A DNA stretch of 64,000 nucleotides from contig OW818657.1 of NCBI GenBank assembly GCA_942492905.1, positions 930,001-994,000 on the forward strand. Direction: 5' to 3'. This stretch comes from CAIZWU01 sp942492905. GTDB taxonomy: Bacteria > Verrucomicrobiota > Verrucomicrobiia > Verrucomicrobiales > V1-33. Shown here one piece after another: positions 15,335 through 23,602 of this stretch. The notes under the pieces were generated by a model. That model searched no databases. It had not been told where the DNA came from and saw only the letters and a list, made by a program, of their open reading frames with translations. The position numbers and the translations under genes are program-made. Every line of letters begins with the position of its first letter. Within the stretch, counting starts at the first letter, position 1.

Positions 15335-15539
15335 CACCCGACCCCTTGGAGAAAATCGACCCGGTTTCTGCCGTGTTTGGAGGTTTTGCTGGCATCTTTG
15401 CGGCATTCCACGCACCATGCAGGAAATCCAGCACCCATTTCCACCCGCAAGCCCATGATTCCGTATTCCCCCGACATTCCTGCTGGAGATAAGGTTGAGC
15501 ACTCTCCTGCAATCCTGTCGGTGAATCAGTAGTTCGCCC
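15335..15539. repeat. Repeat R, copy 2
   Basis: Second copy of the segment at 13692-13888. The same hairpin is at 15471-15521; one inner-stem base differs (TGCTGGAGA for TGCAGGAGA), which breaks one pair. The copy again ends in G|TTCGCCC (15532-15539), and an orphan gene follows. A short reading frame starting at the shared ATGCAGGAA is not conserved between the copies, so the repeat is probably not coding. Confidence 0.8.
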
Positions 15540-15559
15540 AACTCAGACCGCTCGCCAAC

Positions 15560-16066
15560 ATGACAGAGGCACTCGATAGAGCATGGAGAGTGGGTTCCCC
15601 GCCGTTCGCTGACACGACATTGTTCACCGAGGATGAAGTGCCTTGGACAGTATTTGCTGGCATCTGCACTGCCATTGTTTCCAGGCTGGAGTCCCAATTT
15701 GGCACGGAGATGCTATCTCGCTGTGATGACTGGCATTGCCACGATGGTTTCGGCACAGACTCCCAGCGCGTGACGTGGTCTGAGCTGCGGACGGCTTTCG
15801 GGAGCCCAGCGGCCCTTCGACGGATTACCTCAGCGGACTTTGAGGTTTATTGCGCCATTTTCCCGGAGTCGTCTGCGTTCCTTTGGCGGCTTCTCCTGCC
15901 CCCCGCAGAGGACTGGCCATCACCCGAGCAGCCATTCGCCGGCTTTGATTTCTCCGGGCCTGAGCATCTGCTGGCCGACATCAGAGCTATCCTTTCCTCA
16001 TCATCGGATATTCGCATTGCCTCGGAGCAGTCGTCCTCATACTTTAGCCGTCGATATGCAGGATAG
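15560..16066 (+). CDS. Orphan protein in second cassette-like unit
   Basis: 168 residues; family not recognised. It is acidic, soluble, and rich in Ser, Phe and Trp in the second half (FPESSAFLWRLLLPP). The ATG at 15560 lies 20 bases after repeat R copy 2; no strong ribosome-binding site is visible. The stop lies 20 bases before attC-like site 2. Position relative to R and attC mirrors the orphan gene at 13911-14252, but the two proteins show no obvious similarity, as expected for unrelated cassettes. Function unknown. Confidence 0.55.
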   Translation: MTEALDRAWRVGSPPFADTTLFTEDEVPWTVFAGICTAIVSRLESQFGTEMLSRCDDWHCHDGFGTDSQRVTWSELRTAFGSPAALRRITSADFEVYCAIFPESSAFLWRLLLPPAEDWPSPEQPFAGFDFSGPEHLLADIRAILSSSSDIRIASEQSSSYFSRRYAG

Positions 16067-16086
16067 GCAGCACAACCGGCTAACGA

Positions 16087-16215
16087 GGGCGAACCAGGCG
16101 CGGCTGGCAACCGCTGGGGCGGTTGCCGTTGCCATCGTTCTCCGTAGCTTAAACATCAACCTTGACGTCCATGCGCCCTCTCGCCCCAGCGGTGCCAGCG
16201 CTTAATCGTTCGCCC
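16087..16215 (+). repeat. attC-like recombination site 2
   Basis: R'' GGGCGAAC (16087-16094), 8-nt spacer, L'' GCTGGCAACCGCTGGGGC (16103-16120), 62-nt variable part, L' GCCCCAGCGGTGCCAGC (16183-16199), 8-nt spacer, R' GTTCGCCC (16208-16215). R'' and R' are exact reverse complements. L'' pairs with L' completely except for one extra A, matching the extrahelical base that sets strand choice in attC sites. The preceding cassette would run from 15533 to 16208 and starts with TTCGCCC, complementary to its own R''. Confidence 0.75.
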
Positions 16216-16248
16216 GAGCAACCGAGTCCAGCGCCCTTCTCACAAGTT

Positions 16249-16656
16249 ATGAACCGAACTCCAATTCTGCTTCTCGCGTGCCTGGGTGTCATGTTCGCCT
16301 TGATGAGTTGCCGGTCGTTGCCGCGTCAGCGAGATTCTGTGCTTGCCCATGGTGACACAATTCCGTGGCGATACGATCAGGTCCTCGGCCTCTCCATGAC
16401 CTTGGACGATCCGAAGCGCGTGGAGTATTACTCTTTTGGACGGAAGGGTGCATTGGCTGTGACCTTTGGCGAGCGCGATGGGAAGTGTTGTGGCCCCCTG
16501 ATCGGGTGGAGACTTTATCGTGGCCGCTTGTTCCTTAGTTATTTTGAAGGTCACACCCTTGACGAAGAGTTGTATTTGGTTCGCTACGCTCATGATGAGG
16601 TGGTCATTCGCCGTTCCAGCGGTGAACTGGCGCGCTTCAAAAGACACACCAACTAG
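16249..16656 (+). CDS. Orphan lipoprotein in cassette-like position
   Basis: 135 residues. The N-terminus MNRTPILLLACLGVMFALMSC is a lipoprotein signal peptide with lipobox LMSC, so the mature protein would start at Cys21 and be membrane-anchored. The rest is beta-rich (VEYYSFGRKGALAVTFGE, GWRLYRGRLFLSYF) without a family I recognise. The start lies 34 bases after R' of attC-like site 2. The inferred cassette begins TTCGCCC (16209) and the complementary GGGCGAA reappears at 16682-16688, 25 bases after the stop. Lower GC than neighbouring genes suggests transfer. Confidence 0.6.
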   Translation: MNRTPILLLACLGVMFALMSCRSLPRQRDSVLAHGDTIPWRYDQVLGLSMTLDDPKRVEYYSFGRKGALAVTFGERDGKCCGPLIGWRLYRGRLFLSYFEGHTLDEELYLVRYAHDEVVIRRSSGELARFKRHTN

Positions 16657-16681
16657 CTAAATGCTGCATGAAAACGAATGG

Positions 16682-16749
16682 GGGCGAATGACCATGGTGA
16701 TCATTGGGCGCAGCCCCGATGATAACGGTGGTTGAACGATTCGCGGATC
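16682..16749 (+). repeat. attC-like site 3 / dispersed repeat S, copy 1
   Basis: It begins with GGGCGAAT (16682-16689), preceded by an AACGA as in sites 1 and 2, and ends with ATTCGCGG; GCGAAT/ATTCGC pair. Between them ATCATTGGGC and GCCCCGATGAT form an imperfect hairpin around GCA. The central stem is unrelated to those of sites 1 and 2 and the right edge reads CG|ATTCGC rather than G|TT, so it is a weaker candidate. The part from 16689 to about 16830 resembles 19171-19310. The 294-base gap to the sigma factor gene holds only this repeat and the sigma gene's leader. Confidence 0.4.
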
Positions 16750-16950
16750 GCCTTCCCCGGGGTGGCGGGTCAGATCCAGGGGTAACGAGTGTGACGCCTT
16801 GCCGTCACCTGGAAAAGCTCCTTGGCGCTCATCCGCGGTCAGGCCTGGCTGGCGCTGCCCTTGGCCTTCCGCCCGTAACGGGTTGAGTTCTCTCCGTAAA
16901 TTTTTCTGTCGGAAGGGCCGTCGCCGTGCCGACTATAGGAAAAGCGAAGT

Positions 16951-18483
16951 ATGATCTCTCCCGAACGGTCCCACGAACTCCTGCGCGCCTACGCGGCTAC
17001 CCGTTGCGGGACCGCGTTCCGGGAACTGGTGGCGGGCTGGACCGGCATGGTCTACGCCACGGCCCTGCGCATCGCCCGTGGTCAGGATGCGCTGGCGGAG
17101 GACGTCACGCAGACCGTTTTCTCACGTCTCGCCGCTGCGCCCGAAAAGGTGAAGGACGCCCGCGCGCTCGGGGCATGGCTGCATGCCGCGGCCACGGGTC
17201 TTACCCTGGATGCCCTGCGGCATGAGGCCCGCCGGCGGCGCCGGGAGGAGACTTCGCAACATCTCATGTTGGACCCGCCAGAACCTCCTGCACCGGACGC
17301 CGGGGACGGCGGCCACGAACTCACGCCGGAAATCGATGGTGCCCTCAGCAAACTCCCGCCGCAGGACAGCCAGCTGCTCCTCATGCGCTTCTGGCAGCAG
17401 CAGGACTGGCGCAGCATCGGAGGGACATTCGGATTGAGCGATGACGCCGCGCAAAAGCGCATGAACCGCGCGCTGGAGCGCCTGCGCCGCATCCTCGCCC
17501 GGCGCGGCATCACCAGCACCGCCGGGGCCCTCTCCGCCGTGCTGGCAGGCACCGTCCCCCGCGATCTGCCCGCCTCCACGGTCCTGAAAATCATCTCCGC
17601 CACCCAGGTCCCCACCGCCACCGGGGCCGCCTCCACTGTCTTAACCACCTCCGTCATGACCACGAAAACGAAAGTCGCCATCGCTGCCGCCCTCGTCATC
17701 GCCGCCGCCGCGCCGATGGTCTACCAGCAGCAGCGGATCGCCGCCCTGCAGGAGGAAAACCAGGCCCTGCAGCAAAGGGCGTCCGTTCCCGCCTCGAAAA
17801 AGACTCCGGTCACTGTCTTTGCCGGGGAAAGGGGATCTGCAGATGCCGTTCCTGCCAAACTCCAGGACTTGCCGGATGCCCCTTCGCCGGAATCCTCCAG
17901 CAGCTCCGGCGCGATGATGGATAAAGGCGGCCCCATGGACTTTGATGCCCTGAACCGCGGAAAAGTGGAGGAAAAGCTGGCCGTTCTGGGCAAGCGCCTC
18001 TCCCTCACTCCGGAGCAGGAGACCAGGATCGCCCAAGCACTCGAATACGGGCAATCCAAAATGAAGGTTTCCCCACCCAATGTCATGGTAACGAAGGCGA
18101 CTCCGGAAGATGTTAAGCGAATGGACGACGCCATCAGCGCTTCCCTCACCGCCGGTCAGCAGGAGGAATACGAGTCCTTCCGTGCGGAAGAAAAGGCCAA
18201 TGCTCTGGAAGCGGTCGCGAACCGCGAGCTCTCCAGCCTGCAGTCCATGACGACCCTCTCCCCGGAACAAAAGGATCAGGCCTTTGCCGCCTTTTCGGAA
18301 ATCGCGTCCAGAGAGTCCATGCTGCCCGTCCTGGATCCTGCCAAAGAGGCGGAGGCCATCCAAGAGGCCGTGGCCGTCCGCTGGGCTGACCGTCAGGACG
18401 CTCTCAAGGCCATTCTGACACCGGAGCAAATGGCCCTCTACCAGCAGGCCGGGAACCCCTTCGGACGCGGAACCGGTGGTTGA
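16951..18483 (+). CDS. ECF sigma factor fused to a membrane anchor and C-terminal extracytoplasmic domain
   Basis: 510 residues. Residues about 8-95 form sigma region 2 (FRELVAGWTGMVYATALRIARG, ..LAEDVTQTVF), and about 128-190 region 4 (LSKLPPQDSQLLLMRFWQQQ, ..DDAAQKRMNRALERLR). A single helix TKVAIAAALVIAAAAPM lies near 235-252, then a coiled coil (QQRIAALQEENQALQQ) and about 230 residues that should face the periplasm. This one-piece sigma/sensor layout occurs in Verrucomicrobiota and Planctomycetota; the tail may sense a signal and control release. A paralogue is at 44916-46424. AGGAAAAGCGAAG precedes the ATG. Target promoters are unknown. Confidence 0.85.
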   Translation: MISPERSHELLRAYAATRCGTAFRELVAGWTGMVYATALRIARGQDALAEDVTQTVFSRLAAAPEKVKDARALGAWLHAAATGLTLDALRHEARRRRREETSQHLMLDPPEPPAPDAGDGGHELTPEIDGALSKLPPQDSQLLLMRFWQQQDWRSIGGTFGLSDDAAQKRMNRALERLRRILARRGITSTAGALSAVLAGTVPRDLPASTVLKIISATQVPTATGAASTVLTTSVMTTKTKVAIAAALVIAAAAPMVYQQQRIAALQEENQALQQRASVPASKKTPVTVFAGERGSADAVPAKLQDLPDAPSPESSSSSGAMMDKGGPMDFDALNRGKVEEKLAVLGKRLSLTPEQETRIAQALEYGQSKMKVSPPNVMVTKATPEDVKRMDDAISASLTAGQQEEYESFRAEEKANALEAVANRELSSLQSMTTLSPEQKDQAFAAFSEIASRESMLPVLDPAKEAEAIQEAVAVRWADRQDALKAILTPEQMALYQQAGNPFGRGTGG

Positions 18484-18611
18484 TCCGGGCCCCGACCGTC
18501 CGGCAGACGTTCCCTTTCAACTGGACAGGCCCGGTGAAACGGACTACGGAAGGCTAGGACAATTCAACAGTTATTTTGGCATAGGCCAGCCGTCTCCCTG
18601 TGCCAAATGAT

Positions 18612-19208
18612 ATGCAACACAAACCATTACCACTCGGTTCCCGGATTTTTCTCGTGCTTATGACTGTCGGCGTTCTCTGGTTGTGGGTTTCCTTCATCCT
18701 CTTCCGGCCTGACGATGAGCGCGATTTTGCAACGGTCACTGGCATATTGGTTTCTGCCGACGAACATATTGGTTACGGCAAAATTCGCACAGGTAGCCTG
18801 GAGATTCGCCTGCAAGAGAGCACGGTGCGCTACTGTGTCCCGGAAGATGGCTACCTTGATTATTTTCGCCGAGAAGCATTCTTCGCGGAGGTTCCCAAGG
18901 GTGCCACTATTCAGCTTACTGCGCTGGCGTCAGACATTGCGGTACCCCGCGCGTTCATTCTCAACTCGACACCGACTGTTTTCATTCGCGGTCTCCGAGT
19001 TGGTGGTTGTGACTACTGCACCCTTCAGGACCACATCGCATGGCAGAAGAGCAGCAACTGGTGGAGCCTTGGTGTGGCGGTCGCTGGCAGTGGCTTCCTC
19101 GCGTTTATTTTTATCAGGTTACGACGGCTTCGGATGATTGAGAGAGAACACATGAATACGCGGCGGCCTATTGACCATGGCAATCATCAGGCGCAGCCCC
19201 GGGGATAA
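18612..19208 (+). CDS. Orphan membrane protein ending in repeat S
   Basis: 198 residues from the ATG at 18612; a GTG at 18600 would add four. One hydrophobic helix near the N-terminus (RIFLVLMTVGVLWLWVSFIL) and one near the C-terminus (WWSLGVAVAGSGFLAFIFI) flank a ~110-residue outside domain with two CxxC-like cysteines (GGCDYCTLQD). This two-helix-plus-domain shape recalls DUF3592-type proteins, but the match is uncertain. The last ~12 codons run into repeat S copy 2 (19171), so the C-terminus may have been altered by the repeat. Codon use is more AT-rich than the sigma gene upstream. Confidence 0.5.
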   Translation: MQHKPLPLGSRIFLVLMTVGVLWLWVSFILFRPDDERDFATVTGILVSADEHIGYGKIRTGSLEIRLQESTVRYCVPEDGYLDYFRREAFFAEVPKGATIQLTALASDIAVPRAFILNSTPTVFIRGLRVGGCDYCTLQDHIAWQKSSNWWSLGVAVAGSGFLAFIFIRLRRLRMIEREHMNTRRPIDHGNHQAQPRG

Positions 19209-19310
19209 CGGAGGGTAGACAATTTGCGCACGGCCTTCCCAGGTTTGTCGGATCAGATCCGGCATCCCGCCTCGCCGTCACTGGGCAAAGGTTCCGGAGG
19301 TTTCTTTTCG
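19171..19310. repeat. Dispersed repeat S, copy 2
   Basis: TTGACCATGGCAATCATCAG, then GCGCAGCCCC, GGATAACGGAGGGTAGAC and further shared blocks (GGCCTTCCC, TCAGATCC, GCCGTCAC) match 16689-16830 in the same order. Each copy follows a short atypical gene. The 267 bases between 19209 and 19476 contain this repeat and no gene. Confidence 0.6.
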
Positions 19311-19476
19311 GGCGCTTCCTCCGGGCGGGTTTTGGCAGATTGGATTTTACAGCCCTGGGATTCCCCACTAAGAAACGGCAGCACCCTGCTAAAATCCATG
19401 AGCCTGGCCGCCGGAATCCTGAACTTGCCGTGCCCCGGCCATGGGCCTCCCCTGAATGGAATCCATTTCCTCCAGT

Positions 19477-20316
19477 ATGAAGCTTAAATTCTATGGAACC
19501 CGGGGCTCCATCCCCGTCTGTGATGCCGGATTCCAACAGTTCGGCGGCAATACCACCTGCCTGCAACTCACGTTCACGGACACCAACCGCATCGCGATCA
19601 TCGACGCGGGCACCGGAATCCGGAATCTGGGGAAGGATCTGCTGGCGATTGGCCACCAGCAGGAGCAGATCGTGATGGCCTTCACCCACTTCCACTGGGA
19701 TCATATCCAGGGGTTTCCCTTCTTTGGCCCGGCCTACGTGCCTGGTCAGAAAATCACGATCCTGACGATTGGCAAGGACCAGACCAGCAGCGGACTGCGG
19801 AAGATTTTTGAGGTCCAGATGCGGACGGAATATTTCCCGGTGCAGCTGGATCAGATGGGGGCGGAGTTCGAGTTCCTCGCCATCTCCCAGGCCAGTGAAC
19901 ACTTCACCGGAGTCAATGGGGTGCAAACCAAGGTCACGACCCGGCAGCAGAATCATCCGGGCGGCGCGAATAGCTTCCGGATCGAGCGGGAGGGGAAGGT
20001 GCTGGTGATCTGCACGGATGTCGAACATCTGGAGGTGATGGACCCGGAGCTGGTGGAGCTGGCCCGGGGCGCGGATGTGCTGGTGCATGACGCGCAGTTC
20101 ACCGCGGAGGAAATGGCGAAGCGGCGCGGCTGGGGACACAGCAGTTATGATCAGGCCATGAAGTTCGCCGAACTGGCCGGGGTGAAACGTCTCGTCCTGA
20201 CCCACCACGATCCCGAGCATGACGACGAATTTCTGCTGCACATGGAAAAACTCTGTCAGGGAAGGTTTCCCAACACCATCCTCGCCCGGGAGGGGATGGA
20301 ACTCGTCATTGAGTAG
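19477..20316 (+). CDS. MBL-fold metallo-hydrolase (phosphodiesterase/RNase Z-like)
   Basis: 279 residues from the ATG at 19477, which starts the protein at MKLKFYGTRGSIP like its relatives; an ATG at 19456 is also in frame. The metal-binding HFHWDH motif is at 71-76, preceded by the strand IIDAGTGIRNLG. Later metal ligands are probably the Asp in ICTDVEH, and His in HSSYDQAMKFAE and LTHHDPEHDD. The family includes cyclic-nucleotide phosphodiesterases and other hydrolases; the substrate cannot be told from sequence. It is cytoplasmic. It stands alone between the accessory island and a membrane protein pair. Confidence 0.8.
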   Translation: MKLKFYGTRGSIPVCDAGFQQFGGNTTCLQLTFTDTNRIAIIDAGTGIRNLGKDLLAIGHQQEQIVMAFTHFHWDHIQGFPFFGPAYVPGQKITILTIGKDQTSSGLRKIFEVQMRTEYFPVQLDQMGAEFEFLAISQASEHFTGVNGVQTKVTTRQQNHPGGANSFRIEREGKVLVICTDVEHLEVMDPELVELARGADVLVHDAQFTAEEMAKRRGWGHSSYDQAMKFAELAGVKRLVLTHHDPEHDDEFLLHMEKLCQGRFPNTILAREGMELVIE

Positions 20317-20369
20317 GCGGAGCCGAGACACCGGGAGGCAGGAGGCAGCTATCTTTTCCCCATATCATC

Positions 20370-20666
20370 GTGAAATCGACATCTTCCCATTCCCGATACC
20401 GCAGCCAAGAGGGTCTGAATCTGTTCGAACTGATGTGGTTCATGCTCATCGTTGCCGGTGCTGTGTTCGGCGCCTTCTTCGGCTTTTCCTGGTTCGGACT
20501 TTGGGGTGCGGTCCTCGGAATTCCCGCCGGTGGCGCGGTTGGCTACGGTGGAGCAGTCCTCTGCGCCTTCCTGCTCGCCCTCATCTTCAAGGCTCTTTGG
20601 GGCGGCACGGTCTTTCCTCCCCGCACCCCCCTTCACGGAGACAAACTCAAGGACACCAACCGTTGA
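20370..20666 (+). CDS. Small Gly-rich membrane protein
   Basis: 98 residues with a GTG start at 20370. Two hydrophobic stretches (FELMWFMLIVAGAVFGAFFG and AVGYGGAVLCAFLLALIFKA) are joined by a Gly-rich link (GLWGAVLGIPAGGAVGYGG), suggesting a compact helical hairpin. No family was recognised. It ends nine bases before the Amj gene and is probably translated with it. Confidence 0.55.
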   Translation: MKSTSSHSRYRSQEGLNLFELMWFMLIVAGAVFGAFFGFSWFGLWGAVLGIPAGGAVGYGGAVLCAFLLALIFKALWGGTVFPPRTPLHGDKLKDTNR

Positions 20667-20675
20667 AATTCACGC

Positions 20676-21476
20676 ATGGACACCAACCTCGCCATCATTT
20701 GCGGCCTGACTTTTGTGATTCACCTGATCGGCACTCTGGCCTATGCAGCCCGCATCGCAGGCGTGCGGACCGGACATATCGCCACGGCCCTGACGCTGTT
20801 CAATCTGCTCATTCTGGTCTCCCGCACCTCGAACTCTTTCCAGGCGCCTTTCCTTGCCAAGCGGATTGAAACGACTTTGTCCGCGTCGGCGACGCCTTTG
20901 TTGGCGGACTTCCAGTGGATTCTGGGTTCCGCGGCTTTAGCCACGGCCCTGGGCGCTCTACTGGTTCCGAGTGCGCAGCGGGCTTTTGCCCGCGCCGTTG
21001 GACTGCTCCAGGTGCATCGGTCCCTGTTTCGCCTTGTCCTGCATGGCCTCCACCCGCGGCGGTGGCTGATGGCACGCCACTACCTGGTGGTGCCGCGGAT
21101 GGCCAACTTCTCGTGTTTCCGGAGCCGGGGTGGGCTCTCCTGGGGGTTTCTGGGTCTTAACGCCGCTGTGGTCGCCTTGTGGACGGTGGGCGTTTTCGCC
21201 TCGCTCTACGCCGGGGCTCTGGAGCCGGGGCTTCGGGTCACGTGCAGCAACCTTTCTTCCATCATCAACGGAGTGGCGACTATCATCATGTTTTTGCTGC
21301 TGGATCCGCAGCTTTCCCTCCTCACCGATGATGTCGCCCGCCAGCGGGTCGGCCAGAGCACCTTCAGATCCGCCGTCGCCTCGCTGATTGGGGCACGATT
21401 TGCCGGGGTGCTGCTGGCTCAGGTTATCCTGCTCCCGTCCGCTATCCTGATCGCTTGCGTCGCACGGCATATCTGA
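20676..21476 (+). CDS. amj: Amj-family lipid II flippase (DUF2837)
   Basis: 266 residues, the family length. Amj was found in Bacillus subtilis as an alternate to MurJ that flips lipid II across the membrane. The diagnostic N-terminal block is HLIGTLAYAARIAGVRTG followed by ATALTLFNLLILVSRTSN and QAPFLAK. About six hydrophobic helices follow, ending VILLPSAILIACVARHI. The ATG at 20676 is well placed. Having an Amj-like flippase may back up MurJ under antibiotic stress; that role is inferred from the Bacillus work. Confidence 0.85.
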   Translation: MDTNLAIICGLTFVIHLIGTLAYAARIAGVRTGHIATALTLFNLLILVSRTSNSFQAPFLAKRIETTLSASATPLLADFQWILGSAALATALGALLVPSAQRAFARAVGLLQVHRSLFRLVLHGLHPRRWLMARHYLVVPRMANFSCFRSRGGLSWGFLGLNAAVVALWTVGVFASLYAGALEPGLRVTCSNLSSIINGVATIIMFLLLDPQLSLLTDDVARQRVGQSTFRSAVASLIGARFAGVLLAQVILLPSAILIACVARHI

Positions 21477-21679
21477 CGCCACCACCCCAAGAGCGTTTTT
21501 CTACGAATGATGGATCATGCCCTCCCCGTCCGCCCCGCTGCGGCACCTCTCTGCGGTGGACATTGATCCGGCGGACCCCTATGGTTTGCGCGCCTCACGA
21601 GGCACCTCCTCTCCTTGCCGGCCGGGCCTGACAGTAATTTGCTGGCAGCCAGGCCGGCCTGATAACCGTTTGAACGATC

Positions 21680-23437
21680 ATGACTCCGCACCCCAAGTTC
21701 TTTCCCCAAGCGCTGATCCTGCTGGCGGCGCTGCTGTTGTTCCACCTGCCGGCCCGTGCCGGGGACCGGCCCACTGTGCCCAATTTCTCGTTGCTTGACC
21801 AGGACGACGCCAATCATGAGCTGCACCGCACCCCGGGCCGGGTGGTGGTGTTGATGTTCACCGGCACCGGCTGCCCTATCGTCCGCAAGAACGCAGTGAA
21901 ATTCCGCGACTTGAAAGACCGCTTCGAGAGCGAGGGCATGAATTTCTGGCTGGTGAACGCCTATGCGGAGGACTCGAAAAAAGACGTGCGGAAGGAGTGC
22001 CAGAAACTGGGTCTATGGAGCATGACCTGTCTGCTGGATAGCAAGCAGAGCCTGGCGCTGGCCCTGCAGGTGGAGCGCACTGCGGAAGTGGTGGCCATCG
22101 ACACCAAGGACTGGAGCATTTTTTACCGGGGGGCGATCGACGATCAATTGGCGGAAGGGGCGGAGAAGCCGGCCGCGACGGAAAAGTATCTCGAACAGGC
22201 CCTGACCGCCTTTTTGGCCGGCAAGGAAATCACCACCCCGAAGACCCGCGCGCACGGTTGCCGGATCAGTTATGCCAAAGTCGCCGAAGCCGGTGCCGTG
22301 CCGGACTACGCCACGCAAGTCGCTCCATTGCTGCAGCAGCATTGTGTGGCGTGCCATCGCGCCGACGGCATCGGACCCTTCAGCATGAACAAACACGGCC
22401 GCGTGGCCAACAAGGCTGAAATGATCGAGGAAGTGTTGCTGACCCGCCGCATGCCGCCGTGGGACCCGCATCCCGACTATGGCAAGTTTATCGACCCGCA
22501 TGCGCTATCGCGTGAAGAAACCCAGACCCTCCTCCGGTGGGTGGACGCCGGGGCGCCGCGCGGGGAAGGCGCCGACCCCCTGGAAGCGCCGCTGGCCGCG
22601 CTGCCGGAGTGGCCTCTGGGGAAACCCGACGCGGTGCTCAAGGTGGCCGAAGTGCAGAAGATCCCCGCCACCGGGGTGCTGGATTACCGCCACATCAAGG
22701 TGGCCAACCCCTTCAAGGAAGACGTCTGGTTGAGCGCTCTCGATGTGAAGGCCGGCAACCGCAAGGTGGTGCATCACGTGATCCTCTACGCGAAATGGCC
22801 CGGCGCACGGGACAGCGGCAGCAGCAAGGGGGTCTTCTTTATCGGTTGGGCTCCGGGTTCCAGTGCCATGAAATATCCCCCCGGCGTGGCGAAAAAACTG
22901 CCCGCCAATGCGGAACTGACGCTGGAGTTGCACTACACCACCAACGGTTCTGAAGAGACGGATCAGAGCGAGATCGCCCTCTACCTCGCTGCGGGGCCGC
23001 CGGAACGTTCGGCGGAAACCCGGCAGGCCATCGAGCCGGACCTCAACATCCCGCCCGGGGTTGCCGAGGCCCGGCAGACCGCGACCTACGCCTTCACCAA
23101 ACCGGCCACCATCTATGGCCTCTTCCCTCACATGCACTTCCGGGGGAAATGGATGCGCTATGAACTCCTGCTCCCCGACGGCAAACGCGAAACCCTGCTC
23201 CACGTGCCGCGTTATGATTTCCAGTGGCAGCTCAGTTATTACCTCGAACAACCGCGTCACGTGCCGGCCGGCTCCTGGCTGATGGTGTCGGGTGCGTTTG
23301 ACAACTCGGTGCTCAACCCCGCCAACCCCGCTCCCGGCAAACGCGTCGTCTTCGGCGAACAAAGCTGGGACGAGATGTTCATCGGCTTCTTCGAAGCGGC
23401 CGATGATCCAGAGCCGCCCAAAACGGCGGCGAAGTAG
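21680..23437 (+). CDS. Exported redoxin / c-type cytochrome / copper type II monooxygenase-like fusion
   Basis: 585 residues. A signal peptide (LILLAALLLFHLPARAG) is followed by an AhpC/TlpA-like redoxin domain (about 30-190) with a single Cys in FTGTGCPIV. A c-type heme site CVACH is at about residue 221 with GIGPFSMNKHG behind it. The C-terminal half (about 320-575) resembles the peptidyl-hydroxylating monooxygenase beta sandwich: KVVHHVILYAK and LFPHMHFRGKWMRYE carry His pairs able to bind copper. This three-part order is seen in Planctomycetota and Verrucomicrobiota. It probably acts in the periplasm in redox chemistry; substrate unknown. Confidence 0.8.
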   Translation: MTPHPKFFPQALILLAALLLFHLPARAGDRPTVPNFSLLDQDDANHELHRTPGRVVVLMFTGTGCPIVRKNAVKFRDLKDRFESEGMNFWLVNAYAEDSKKDVRKECQKLGLWSMTCLLDSKQSLALALQVERTAEVVAIDTKDWSIFYRGAIDDQLAEGAEKPAATEKYLEQALTAFLAGKEITTPKTRAHGCRISYAKVAEAGAVPDYATQVAPLLQQHCVACHRADGIGPFSMNKHGRVANKAEMIEEVLLTRRMPPWDPHPDYGKFIDPHALSREETQTLLRWVDAGAPRGEGADPLEAPLAALPEWPLGKPDAVLKVAEVQKIPATGVLDYRHIKVANPFKEDVWLSALDVKAGNRKVVHHVILYAKWPGARDSGSSKGVFFIGWAPGSSAMKYPPGVAKKLPANAELTLELHYTTNGSEETDQSEIALYLAAGPPERSAETRQAIEPDLNIPPGVAEARQTATYAFTKPATIYGLFPHMHFRGKWMRYELLLPDGKRETLLHVPRYDFQWQLSYYLEQPRHVPAGSWLMVSGAFDNSVLNPANPAPGKRVVFGEQSWDEMFIGFFEAADDPEPPKTAAK

Positions 23438-23602
23438 CGGCGACGGGAAGGCAGATTTGATGCGGATTCCGACCGGGGGCGCTGGCCCTTTTCTGTTCCC
23501 TGAAATCTGTCTTCGCCGGAGAGAAATTCTCCAATTGACTCAAAGCCATCAATTCGCCGCAGGATGGCTGGATATCGGTTTCCGGATTGCTACAATCAAT
23601 TC

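Noticed and set aside
16951..18483. ECF sigma gene as part of a cassette
   Set aside because: It is 1.5 kb, has chromosome-like codon use, a paralogue elsewhere in the window and no paired cassette edges.
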